From positions 1-56,330 of the forward strand of contig JBDTAC010000028.1 in assembly GCA_039924845.1 (NCBI GenBank): a stretch of 56,330 nt of DNA. The letters are read 5' to 3'. The notes under the pieces are model-generated. The model was not told the origin of the DNA. It did not search any database and saw nothing but the letters and a program-made list of their open reading frames with translations. The position numbers were made by a program, and so were the translations under genes. This DNA comes from Bacteroidia bacterium (GTDB lineage Bacteria > Bacteroidota > Bacteroidia > DATLTG01). How positions within the stretch are numbered: position 1 is the first letter of the stretch; each line of letters begins with the position of its first letter. Below are positions 25,191-33,087 of this stretch, in pieces.

Positions 25191-25371
25191 GTAAGGAAAA
25201 CTCTTCTTTCCTTTGTCTTACAAACAAATGAAAGAAGAAACAAAAATTCAAGGCTTGGATTCCTCATTTCATTTTAGAAATTCCATACCGAAAAAATATT
25301 TTTAAAAGCGCTACCTTCGTTTTTTATATTTTTAGTTAAATTTCAAGGATGATTATTTAAAAAATAAAACA
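25191..25371. other. Remainder of the 335-bp divergent gap
   Basis: Holds an AAGGAAA/TTTCCTT inverted repeat (about 25193-25213), a degenerate palindrome copy at 25287-25308 and AT-rich leader sequence before ATG 25372. I see no gene. Confidence 0.4.
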
Positions 25372-25983
25372 ATGAAAGAAATTTGGAACGAGCGTTATGG
25401 TGCAAAGGAATTCGCTTATGGCGAAAAAGCTAATGAATTTTTGAAAGAGCAGCTTATTAAATTTCCTGTTGGGAAAATTTTATTTCCTGCGGATGGAGAA
25501 GGTAGAAATGGTGTTTTTGCGGCAACGCTCGGCTGGGAAGTTCACGCATTTGATCAAAGTATTGAAGGAAAAAAGAAAGCATTTCAGTTGGCAGAAAAAA
25601 ATAAAGTTGAAATTAATTACGAAGTTGGAGAGTTTCAAACGCTCAGTTATCAAGCCAATCAATTTGATGCTATTGCTTTAATTTATGCTCATTTCCCTGC
25701 CGATAAAAAATCAGACTATCATAAAATAATAACGACTTACTTAAAGCCTGGCGGGATTATTATTTTTGAAGCTTTCAGTAAAAAACATTTAGACTATAAT
25801 AGTAAAAATCCAAAAGTTGGCGGTCCGAAAGACATTGCTACTTTGTTTTCTATTGATGAAATTAAAACTGATTTCAGTAATTTTGAAATGATAGAATTAG
25901 TTGAACAAGAAGTTGACTTAAATGAAGGATTATACCACATTGGAAAAGGTTCGGTAATTCGATTTGTTGGACGAAAAAAATAA
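25372..25983 (+). CDS. SAM-dependent methyltransferase (TehB-like)
   Basis: A 203-residue class I methyltransferase. It opens with [17 protein letters not shown], has motif I-like [20 protein letters not shown] followed by an acidic post-I loop in VHAFDQS, and [12 protein letters not shown]. The closest family type is the tellurite-resistance TehB/thiopurine-like small-molecule methyltransferase; the substrate is unknown. It is followed 17 bp later by the dioxygenase gene, probably in one transcript. The stop TAA is inside a palindrome copy (25971-25990). Confidence 0.8.
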   Translation: MKEIWNERYGAKEFAYGEKANEFLKEQLIKFPVGKILFPADGEGRNGVFAATLGWEVHAFDQSIEGKKKAFQLAEKNKVEINYEVGEFQTLSYQANQFDAIALIYAHFPADKKSDYHKIITTYLKPGGIIIFEAFSKKHLDYNSKNPKVGGPKDIATLFSIDEIKTDFSNFEMIELVEQEVDLNEGLYHIGKGSVIRFVGRKK

Positions 25984-26000
25984 TTTTCAGCTTTGCAACA

Positions 26001-26837
26001 ATGACATTAAAATCACTAAATAATTTAACAAAATCATTTGGCAACAGCGATAAAACACCTGTTTTATTTCTCGGACACGGGAGTCCGATGAATGCAATAG
26101 AAGAAAATGAATTTGTTTCCGGCTTCCGAAAATTAGGATCAGAATTGATAAAACCCAATGCTATTTTGTGCATTTCGGCTCATTGGGAAACAAAAGGAAC
26201 CTTTGTTACGGCAATGCAACATCCAAAAACAATTCATGATTTTGGTGGATTTCCCAAAAAACTTTTTGAAGTGCAATATCCAGCACTTGGAAGTCCTGAA
26301 TTGGCAAAACAAACAAAAGAAATTATTACGAAAACAACTGTTGGTTTAGATGAAAATTGGGGACTCGATCACGGAGCCTGGAGTGTACTCAAACATCTTT
26401 ATCCAAAAGCAGATGTGCCTGTTATTGAAATGAGTATTGACTATTCTCAACCAGCACAATATCATTTTGAATTAGCAAAACAATTATCTGTTTTAAGAAA
26501 TAAAGGTGTATTAATTATTGGTAGCGGAAATATGGTTCACAATCTGAGATTAGTTGCTTGGGATAAATTAGAAGGACAACCTTTCGCTTATGATTGGGCA
26601 ATAGAAGCGAGTGAAAAAATGAAAACGTATATGTTAAAGGACGACTTTGAAAAGTTAATCCATTTCCAATCACAAGGAAAAGCTTTTGAATTGGCAATTC
26701 CAACACCAGAACATTATTTACCTTTAATTTACGCATTGGCGTTGAAGGAAAAAAACGAAGAACTAACATTTTTTAATGATAAACCGATTGGCGGTTCGCT
26801 ATCAATGACTTCGGTGAAAATTACTCCTTCTCGTTAA
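26001..26837 (+). CDS. ygiD: DOPA 4,5-dioxygenase family (YgiD/LigB) extradiol dioxygenase
   Basis: A 278-residue class III extradiol ring-cleavage dioxygenase. Metal and catalytic residues are visible in FLGHGSPM, ISAHWETKG, HDFGGFP, LDHGAWSVL and GSGNMVHNL. E. coli YgiD cleaves L-DOPA in vitro, and the physiological substrate here is unknown. It is co-oriented with and close to the methyltransferase gene. A palindrome copy (26891-26909) lies in the gap after it. Confidence 0.9.
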   Translation: MTLKSLNNLTKSFGNSDKTPVLFLGHGSPMNAIEENEFVSGFRKLGSELIKPNAILCISAHWETKGTFVTAMQHPKTIHDFGGFPKKLFEVQYPALGSPELAKQTKEIITKTTVGLDENWGLDHGAWSVLKHLYPKADVPVIEMSIDYSQPAQYHFELAKQLSVLRNKGVLIIGSGNMVHNLRLVAWDKLEGQPFAYDWAIEASEKMKTYMLKDDFEKLIHFQSQGKAFELAIPTPEHYLPLIYALALKEKNEELTFFNDKPIGGSLSMTSVKITPSR

Positions 26838-26941
26838 GCGTTATATATCGCTACGCTTTTATTAATAGGTATTTTGCGAAATGTGTTTAGTAAAAAATAT
26901 TTTTTGAACTTACGAACTTCTAAACTTACAAACTAAAAAAA

Positions 26942-28135
26942 TCAATCGTTCAAATCCAAACTCGTGGTATCTTTTGTTTCACTAAGGACATTAAGTAAAT
27001 TGCGAGAAGCATTAATACACCAATTGATATGATTGCTCAATACAATAATCGTACTTTTATCACTCAATCGGCGAATAAAAACGCAATTATAACCGTGCCA
27101 CCAACCGCTGTGAAAAACTACTTTTCCTTCGTCGGTTTTTAAAATCCGCCAACCGAAACCATAATTTTTATCTCCTCTAAACTCCTTGCTATAAGGCTGA
27201 AAAGCATCTTGTAACGTAGATTGTTTAATCAGTTTATTGGTGTACAATGCCTGATCCCATTTAAACAAATCGCCCAAATTGGAATAAATTCCTTTGTCGC
27301 CCACTACTCCATCCAAATAATCAAAACCTGCTTTGCGTCCGTTTTTATCGTAGCCTGTTGTGGGATTCGGAATCAGCGTGTCGTTCGGCAAATTAAAAAC
27401 CATTGTATTGCGCATTTGCAAAGGATCGAACACATTTTTCTTCATAAAATCTGCAAACGGCATACCAGAAACTTGCTCTACAATAGCCGCCAATACACAA
27501 TATCCAGTATTACTGTATTGAAAACGACGATTGGGTTTAAAATATTTTTCGGGCTTGTGTTGCGTCATGAGATGAATGACATCCATGTTGGAAATAGCGC
27601 CGGTTCGGCTGGTACAATATTGATCGCAGAAATACAAATAATTGGGCAAACCTGAACGATGCGTCAACAACATTTGTACGGTAATTCCAGGATATGGAAA
27701 TTCAGGAAAAAATTTCTGAATGGTATCTGAATAATCTAATTTTCCGCGCTCTTTCAACATCATAATCGCAACCGCTGTAAATTGTTTTGATACGGAACCC
27801 AACTGAAAATCGGATTGTATTTTTAGAGAATCTTTTGTTTTGCGATCGGCGACGCCAAAAGAATTTTCGTACAAAATTTGTCCTTCTTGCGCTACAAGCA
27901 CATCACCGTTAAAATGATTTTTTTGAGAAAGTTTTGTAAAAAAAGAATCTATTTGATGTGTTTTGTCTTTGGCATCTAATTTTTCGAGTAATGCACTAAC
28001 TGTATCTTTTGGTTGCGAAGCCGCAACCATAGTATTCGCTGGACTATAATTAGCTACCGATTGTTGCACGTTATCCCGTTGATTGCAAGATAAAGCAACA
28101 GCAAAAACACCAATGATGAGATATGATTTTTGCAT
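26942..28135 (-). CDS. Serine hydrolase lipoprotein (class C beta-lactamase/S12 family)
   Basis: A 397-residue predicted lipoprotein (signal MQKSYLIIGVFAVALSC, lipobox Cys17) with a penicillin-binding-like serine hydrolase domain. Motifs present are SVSK (nucleophile Ser and Lys), YSN in FQYSNTGYCVLA, and the third-box segment HSGWWHG. It is probably a periplasmic or surface esterase or D-amino-peptide hydrolase; beta-lactam resistance is not implied. Convergent with ygiD across about 100 bp. Confidence 0.88.
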   Translation of the reverse strand: MQKSYLIIGVFAVALSCNQRDNVQQSVANYSPANTMVAASQPKDTVSALLEKLDAKDKTHQIDSFFTKLSQKNHFNGDVLVAQEGQILYENSFGVADRKTKDSLKIQSDFQLGSVSKQFTAVAIMMLKERGKLDYSDTIQKFFPEFPYPGITVQMLLTHRSGLPNYLYFCDQYCTSRTGAISNMDVIHLMTQHKPEKYFKPNRRFQYSNTGYCVLAAIVEQVSGMPFADFMKKNVFDPLQMRNTMVFNLPNDTLIPNPTTGYDKNGRKAGFDYLDGVVGDKGIYSNLGDLFKWDQALYTNKLIKQSTLQDAFQPYSKEFRGDKNYGFGWRILKTDEGKVVFHSGWWHGYNCVFIRRLSDKSTIIVLSNHINWCINASRNLLNVLSETKDTTSLDLND

Positions 28136-28228
28136 TCTTACATTTTAAAATCGACCAAAAGTGCACATTTGATCGGATAATTAAAAGTCTTTTTTTTTAC
28201 AATTATAAACAGTGCATTTTTAATAAAT

Positions 28229-28261
28229 AAAAAAATCCTACCAAAATTGATAGGATTTTTT
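28229..28261 (-). terminator. Intrinsic terminator for the coiled-coil lipoprotein gene
   Basis: AAAAAATCCTA pairs with TAGGATTTTTT across a 10-nt loop. Read on the minus strand it follows the gene at 28289-29146 and ends in a T-run. Confidence 0.8.
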
Positions 28262-28288
28262 CAAAAACGTTTCCGTTTAAAAATAATT

Positions 28289-29146
28289 TTATTTTTTCTG
28301 TTTTACAACAACAACAAGATATTTAGAAGCGCTCCAAAAAGATTTATAATCTATAATATTTAAGGTATCCACTTTAGCGTTTCCTGTAATTTTATAAGAT
28401 CCAGAAGGATGAACGGTTACAATATTTTCTATTTTACTATACATCGGAATCGCTGTATTTTTAGTGATGTCGATTTTTGTAAAATAATCTTTATTGAAAT
28501 CCGATTTCAAAGTTTCTGTTCCACCGATGCCAACTATTCCGCCAGATTTCACAATAATTCCTTGTTTTTTCAATTCTTTTGCGGTTCCAAAAGCGTAATA
28601 AGCAGTGTTAATTACTTGTTTCTCTTCCTGAATTTCCGCCACACTGTCGCTAAATTGTTTCATCAAATCTGTTAATGAACTGTTTGCTTTCGATAATTGA
28701 TCTTTCAACGAATTAATTTCATCGTCTTTCTCCGACAACTGTTCCGTCAAATGTTCAATCATTTTTTGTAATTCCTCATTTTTGCTATTAGAACTTTTTA
28801 ATCTTTTACGTAAATTATAAATTTCTCTTTTGTTTTTTATCATCAAATCGTTGATGGCTTTTATTTCATCCACAATCTCGTCTTGCTTACTTTTCGCAGT
28901 TTCTCCGTCTTTCGAATTCAGAGTAACAATTTTTTCCTTTTCCTTTATTTTATCCAAATTATCTTCAATCACATTAAAGGAATTGACAAAGGCTTTGTTG
29001 ATAGAATCCTTTGTATTCACAGATGATTCTAAATTTTTATTGGCTTCACTCAAGCTATCTGCCAGTGGATTGGAGCCGCTTCCGCCACCTTTGCAAGCGT
29101 GTAAAAAGGGCATTGCGAGTAATACAACGATTGCGATTTTTTTCAT
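28289..29146 (-). CDS. Coiled-coil lipoprotein of unknown function
   Basis: A 285-residue protein with a lipoprotein signal (MKKIAIVVLLAMPFLHAC, Cys18), a Gly/Ser linker, a long heptad-rich coiled coil (about residues 60-180) and a conserved C-terminal domain (YYAFGTAKELKKQGII, then DFNKDYFTKID and ASKYLVVVVK). I know this layout as a widespread conserved hypothetical lipoprotein in Bacteroidota, but no function is established. Single-gene transcript with its own promoter and terminator. Confidence 0.8.
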   Translation of the reverse strand: MKKIAIVVLLAMPFLHACKGGGSGSNPLADSLSEANKNLESSVNTKDSINKAFVNSFNVIEDNLDKIKEKEKIVTLNSKDGETAKSKQDEIVDEIKAINDLMIKNKREIYNLRKRLKSSNSKNEELQKMIEHLTEQLSEKDDEINSLKDQLSKANSSLTDLMKQFSDSVAEIQEEKQVINTAYYAFGTAKELKKQGIIVKSGGIVGIGGTETLKSDFNKDYFTKIDITKNTAIPMYSKIENIVTVHPSGSYKITGNAKVDTLNIIDYKSFWSASKYLVVVVKQKK

Positions 29147-29178
29147 GTTTTTGAGTTTTGAATTTTTTTTGGGTTGGG

Positions 29179-29198
29179 TTTTGAAAAATTATTTTCGA
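29179..29198. repeat. AT-rich palindrome copy in the leader of the lipoprotein gene
   Basis: Lies directly downstream of the -7 box (29199-29206) on the minus strand, in the expected mRNA leader. Confidence 0.65.
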
Positions 29199-29206
29199 CA
29201 AAAGTA
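29199..29206 (-). promoter_or_regulatory. Candidate -7 box for the lipoprotein gene
   Basis: Read on the minus strand, TACTTTTG is an exact TAnnTTTG match, 52 bp before the start codon. Confidence 0.5.
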
Positions 29207-29258
29207 CTAAAATATTCGACGGTATATATACAGTGCGGTGCTTTTTACGAAATATTGT

Positions 29259-29301
29259 ATTTGAAAAATTATTTTTTCGAAGGCTTTTAAAAGCCTTCGA
29301 A
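29259..29301. repeat. Palindrome copy merged with a 26-bp perfect inverted repeat
   Basis: The recurrent palindrome (29259-29280) runs into TTCGAAGGCTTTTAAAAGCC plus TTCGAA (29276-29301), a perfect 26-bp palindrome that contains the stop codon of the TIGR02757 gene. It may act as a terminator for that minus-strand gene, though the usual T-tail is short. Confidence 0.7.
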
Positions 29302-30057
29302 AACGCCCAAGCCAAACAAGGCGAAATCATATTTCACAGGATCTTTCGCGTCTAATAGTCTCAAAAAAGCATCCAATTCTTTGACTGCTTTCCAATCGTC
29401 TTGAGAGCGTTTGAGAATGTTTAATTTACGCGCCACATTGCCCGAATGTACATCCAAAGGACAAGATAATTGACTCATTTTAATTTTATTCCAAATCCCG
29501 AAATCCACGCCACATTTATCTTTCCGAACCATCCAACGCAAAAACATGTTGAGACGTTTCGCAGCAGCATTCTTTTCGACATTCGAAATGTGTTTTTCTG
29601 TCCTTTCGGGATGAGGGATTTGAAAAAATAATTTTCGGAAGCCGATAATTGCGTTCTCCAAATCTTCATCTGTCTTTTTTAAATTTTTTACAAACGCATT
29701 TTCGAGTCCTTGATGCTGTTGATAAATGTTTCGAAGCGAAACTATAAAATAAATAAGATCCATTCCGTTAAATGTTCGATGCACAAATTTTTCCAACATT
29801 TTTAATTCATTTTTCTGCGCGGACATCACAAATTGATGTGGCTCCAAATCCATTAATTGCATTAATTTATTGGCATTATTAATAATAATGCTACGCTTTC
29901 CCCAAGCAATGGTAGCAGTTAAAAATCCTGAAATTTCAATGTCTTCCTTCTTCGAAAAAAGATGTGGAATGCTGATAGGATCACTTTCAATAAAAAAGGA
30001 GGCATTGTATTTTTCCACTTTTTCATCCAAAAAAGATTTTAATTCGTTAAAGTTCAT
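29287..30057 (-). CDS. TIGR02757 (DUF2400) family protein
   Basis: A 256-residue conserved hypothetical of the TIGR02757 family, widespread in Bacteroidota and some Proteobacteria. Visible blocks are DPISIPHLF, GFLTATIAWGKRSIIINNA and RLNMFLRWMVRKD, then a Cys-containing DVHSGNVARKL region. The HhH-like C-terminal half recalls DNA-glycosylase-type folds, but no activity is established. An in-frame palindrome copy lies at 29619-29639. Divergent from the DUF1883 gene. Confidence 0.85.
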   Translation of the reverse strand: MNFNELKSFLDEKVEKYNASFFIESDPISIPHLFSKKEDIEISGFLTATIAWGKRSIIINNANKLMQLMDLEPHQFVMSAQKNELKMLEKFVHRTFNGMDLIYFIVSLRNIYQQHQGLENAFVKNLKKTDEDLENAIIGFRKLFFQIPHPERTEKHISNVEKNAAAKRLNMFLRWMVRKDKCGVDFGIWNKIKMSQLSCPLDVHSGNVARKLNILKRSQDDWKAVKELDAFLRLLDAKDPVKYDFALFGLGVFEGF

Positions 30058-30153
30058 AGGATAATAATAAAATTTGACTTTGCGATATTTTTATAATACA
30101 TTTATAATCAGATTCTTTTCTTTTAAAAATAATCTTTCTAAAACTCCAAAATT

Positions 30154-30429
30154 ATGAAATACTTACACCAAATCGTAAAGGCACACGAAGGCACGGTGGT
30201 TACGGTAAAATTTGATAAACCAGCAAAGATAATGCTCTTGCATCATTTCGATTTTTTAAAATATCAAGATCATCACACGCACCGCTACATGGGCGGACAT
30301 ACAGAAAAATCACCCGTTCTATTTACTATTCCTGCCGATGGAACTTGGCACATTGTTATTGAATTGGGCAGCTATTTTAAGCCGATGCATATAATTGCTT
30401 CCGTAGAAACTACGACTAAAAAGAAATAA
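30154..30429 (+). CDS. DUF1883 domain protein
   Basis: A 91-residue protein matching DUF1883: an opening LHQIVKAHEGTVVTVKF, then HRYMGGHTEKSPVLFTIP and GTWHIVIELG. Small and probably cytoplasmic, with a beta-sandwich-like alternation. The role is unknown; related domains occur with TIR or signalling domains elsewhere, but none is attached here. Confidence 0.75.
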   Translation: MKYLHQIVKAHEGTVVTVKFDKPAKIMLLHHFDFLKYQDHHTHRYMGGHTEKSPVLFTIPADGTWHIVIELGSYFKPMHIIASVETTTKKK

Positions 30430-30448
30430 GAAATTTGATTCAATTGTG

Positions 30449-30471
30449 TTTCAAAAAAATATTTTTTTGAG
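30449..30471. repeat. AT-rich palindrome copy, perfect 20-nt core
   Basis: TCAAAAAAATATTTTTTTGA (30451-30470) is a perfect palindrome, 20 bp after the DUF1883 stop. Confidence 0.8.
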
Positions 30472-30508
30472 AGCGTTTTTCATCCTCAACTAATTCTGCA
30501 TATTTAAT

Positions 30509-30516
30509 TATCTTTG
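30509..30516 (+). promoter_or_regulatory. Candidate -7 box for the acyl-CoA dehydrogenase gene
   Basis: TATCTTTG is an exact TAnnTTTG match 26 bp before the ATG. Confidence 0.5.
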
Positions 30517-30542
30517 CAAAATATTTTTTAAACACAAGAGTT

Positions 30543-31682
30543 ATGCAATTTCAATTATCAGAAGAACATTTAATGATTCAAAAAGCGGCACGAGATTTCG
30601 CTAATGATGTATTAAAACCAGGCGTAATAGGACGTGATGAACATCAAAAATTTCCTGCGGCAGAAATAAAACAATTGGGAGAATTAGGTTTTCTGGGAAT
30701 GATGGTTGATCCGAAATACGGAGGTGGCGGAATGGACGCAATTTCGTACGTGTTGGCAATGGAAGAAATTTCAAAAATTGACGCATCTGTTTCAGTAGTA
30801 ATGTCAGTAAATAACTCGCTTGTTTGCTGGGGTTTGGAAACATTTGGAACAGAAGCACAAAAACAAAAATACTTAACGCGTTTAGCAAAAGGCGAAATTA
30901 TCGGAGCGTTTTGTTTGTCGGAACCGGAAGCTGGATCGGACGCTACTTCGCAACGCACAACGGCTGTTGAAAAAGACGATTGTTATTTATTGAATGGCAC
31001 AAAAAATTGGATTACCAACGGAAGTTCTGCTTCTGTTTATCTCGTTATCGCGCAAACACATCCTGAAAAAGGGCATCGCGGCATCAATGCTTTTATTGTT
31101 GAAAAAGGAATGCCCGGATTTGTAGTTGGACCGAAAGAAAATAAATTAGGAATCCGCGGAAGCGACACGCATTCATTAATGTTTACTGATGTAAAAGTTC
31201 CGAAAGAAAATAGAATTGGCGAAGATGGATTTGGATTCAAATTCGCGATGCAAACCTTAACTGGCGGACGCATCGGAATTGCTTCTCAAGCTCTCGGAAT
31301 TGCAGCAGGAGCTTACGAATTAGCGTTGGCCTATTCCAAAGAGCGGAAAGCATTCGGTAAACCAATTTCAGAACATCAAGCAATACAATTCAAATTAGCC
31401 GACATGGCAACGGAGATAGAAGCCGCGCGCTTATTGTGTTTGAAAGCAGCTTGGCTAAAAGACAGACATTTGGATTATGGCGCAGCAAGCGCAATTGCAA
31501 AAGTTTTTGCATCGAAAGTGGCGATGTGGGTAACAACGGAAGCTGTTCAAATTCATGGTGGATATGGCTATGTGAAAGAATATCACGTGGAACGTTTAAT
31601 GCGTGATGCGAAAATAACGCAGATTTACGAAGGTACTTCCGAAGTACAAAAAATCGTTATTTCTCGATCCGTTTTAGCTTAG
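30543..31682 (+). CDS. Acyl-CoA dehydrogenase (short/medium-chain type)
   Basis: A 379-residue FAD enzyme oxidising acyl-CoA in beta-oxidation or branched-chain catabolism. Family signatures are GAFCLSEPEAGSDATSQRTT, KNWITNGSSAS and RKAFGKPISEHQAIQFKLADM, with the catalytic Glu in QIYEGTSEVQ (near residue 363). Butyryl-CoA-type specificity is the best guess. It ends at a hairpin built around a palindrome copy. Confidence 0.94.
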   Translation: MQFQLSEEHLMIQKAARDFANDVLKPGVIGRDEHQKFPAAEIKQLGELGFLGMMVDPKYGGGGMDAISYVLAMEEISKIDASVSVVMSVNNSLVCWGLETFGTEAQKQKYLTRLAKGEIIGAFCLSEPEAGSDATSQRTTAVEKDDCYLLNGTKNWITNGSSASVYLVIAQTHPEKGHRGINAFIVEKGMPGFVVGPKENKLGIRGSDTHSLMFTDVKVPKENRIGEDGFGFKFAMQTLTGGRIGIASQALGIAAGAYELALAYSKERKAFGKPISEHQAIQFKLADMATEIEAARLLCLKAAWLKDRHLDYGAASAIAKVFASKVAMWVTTEAVQIHGGYGYVKEYHVERLMRDAKITQIYEGTSEVQKIVISRSVLA

Positions 31683-31699
31683 TTTTAATAGAATTTTTG

Positions 31700-31735
31700 A
31701 CGCTCGAAAAAATATTTTTTTCGAGCGTTTCTTTT
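31700..31735 (+). terminator. Palindrome-derived terminator after acyl-CoA dehydrogenase
   Basis: ACGCTCG plus A-tract pairs with T-tract plus CGAGCGT around the recurrent core, followed by TTCTTTTT. A GC-containing clamp has been added to the AT core. Confidence 0.75.
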
Positions 31736-31753
31736 TACCTCTAATTCGTAAGT

Positions 31754-33058
31754 TTGTCTGTGCGAAAATTCAGTACTCATACTTTACAAAATGTTCCGGA
31801 GTTTAAATTAAAACTCTTACAATGGGCGCAGCAATTCGATAAAGTATGTTATTTAAATAGCAACGATTCTCTAACAAAAAATTATTCTTCATTTGATTTT
31901 AGTCTTGCCGTGGGCGCTGTTGCAGAAATTACTCCTTCGCAAGGCGAATGCTTTAATGCATTACAGAAGTTTCACGACGAAAAAAAAGATTGGCTTTTCG
32001 GATTTCTATCTTACGATTTAAAAAATGAAATAGAAGACTTAACTTCCAATAATCCTGATTTTTTGGGCTTTCCCCTACTCCATTTTTTTCAGCCAGAATT
32101 TATTTTTATACTCGAAAAAAATATTTTGAAAATTGGATTTTTGGAAAATAATTTTTCGGATAAAAAAGTGGCTGATTTGTTCAATGAAATTTCAGCTCTT
32201 CAAAAAAATAATTTTTCAAAGAATGAAAAGCAACTCGAAATAAAATCAAGAATAAATCGCGAAGAATATTTAAAAACGGTTCGAATAATTCAGCAACACA
32301 TTCGCAGAGGCGATGTTTATGAACTTAATTTTTGTCAAGAATTTTATGCAGAAAATGCACACATAAATCCGACAGAGATTTATGAAAAGCTAACTAAAAT
32401 TGCTCCTAATCCATTTTCTGTATTTTATAAATTAGAAAATAAATATTTGCTATCAGCAAGTCCGGAAAGGTTTTTAAAGCGTATTGGAAACCAACTAATT
32501 TCTCAACCAATAAAAGGAACTATAAAGCGCGGTGCGAATGAACAAGAAGATGAAGAATTGAAAAAGAATCTTTTCAACGACCAAAAAGAACGCAACGAAA
32601 ATGTGATGATTGTAGATTTAGTTCGCAACGATTTATCACGCATAGCATCTCGCGGAAGCGTAAAAGTGGAAGAACTTTTCGGCATTTACACATTTAGTTA
32701 TTGGCATCAAATGATTTCGACAATAAGTGCAACTGTTTCTGAAAAAGTAAATTTTACGAAAATTTTAAAAAATACTTTTCCGATGGGCTCGATGACTGGC
32801 GCGCCAAAAATAAAAGCGATGCAACTAATTGAAGAATTAGAAAGTACCAAAAGAGGTTTGTATTCTGGTGCTCTCGGATACATTACGCCTTCCGGAGATG
32901 TTGATTTTAACGTGGTTATTCGAAGTATTTTGTACAATGAAAAAAATAATTATTTATCGTTTATGGCTGGCGGAGCTATTACTGAAAAATCAATGCCAGA
33001 GCAGGAATACGAAGAATGTTTATTGAAAGCAACAGCGATGTTTGAAGTGCTAAAATAA
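31754..33058 (+). CDS. pabB: Aminodeoxychorismate synthase component I
   Basis: A 434-residue chorismate-utilising enzyme for p-aminobenzoate and folate. The motif SQPIKGTIKRG carries the Lys that marks PabB rather than TrpE (which has Ala there). The signature FPMGSMTGAPKIKAMQLIEEL and the C-terminal AGGAITEKSMPEQEYEE are present. Starts at TTG 31754, as no in-frame ATG precedes the conserved part. The non-conserved linker between the N-terminal and catalytic regions (about residues 118-160) is made of three in-frame palindrome copies read as ILEKNILK, ENNFSDK and QKNNFSKN. Confidence 0.92.
   Translation: MSVRKFSTHTLQNVPEFKLKLLQWAQQFDKVCYLNSNDSLTKNYSSFDFSLAVGAVAEITPSQGECFNALQKFHDEKKDWLFGFLSYDLKNEIEDLTSNNPDFLGFPLLHFFQPEFIFILEKNILKIGFLENNFSDKKVADLFNEISALQKNNFSKNEKQLEIKSRINREEYLKTVRIIQQHIRRGDVYELNFCQEFYAENAHINPTEIYEKLTKIAPNPFSVFYKLENKYLLSASPERFLKRIGNQLISQPIKGTIKRGANEQEDEELKKNLFNDQKERNENVMIVDLVRNDLSRIASRGSVKVEELFGIYTFSYWHQMISTISATVSEKVNFTKILKNTFPMGSMTGAPKIKAMQLIEELESTKRGLYSGALGYITPSGDVDFNVVIRSILYNEKNNYLSFMAGGAITEKSMPEQEYEECLLKATAMFEVLK
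32111..32220. repeat. Three AT-rich palindrome copies inside pabB
   Basis: Copies at 32111-32132, 32141-32160 and 32198-32220, all in frame, all in the variable interdomain linker of PabB. Confidence 0.75.
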
Positions 33059-33087
33059 ACGTTTCAAATAATTTATATCTTTACCAA

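Noticed and set aside
26942-28135. Beta-lactam resistance gene
   Set aside because: The protein belongs to the broad serine hydrolase family and is a lipoprotein. Nothing in the sequence shows lactamase specificity.
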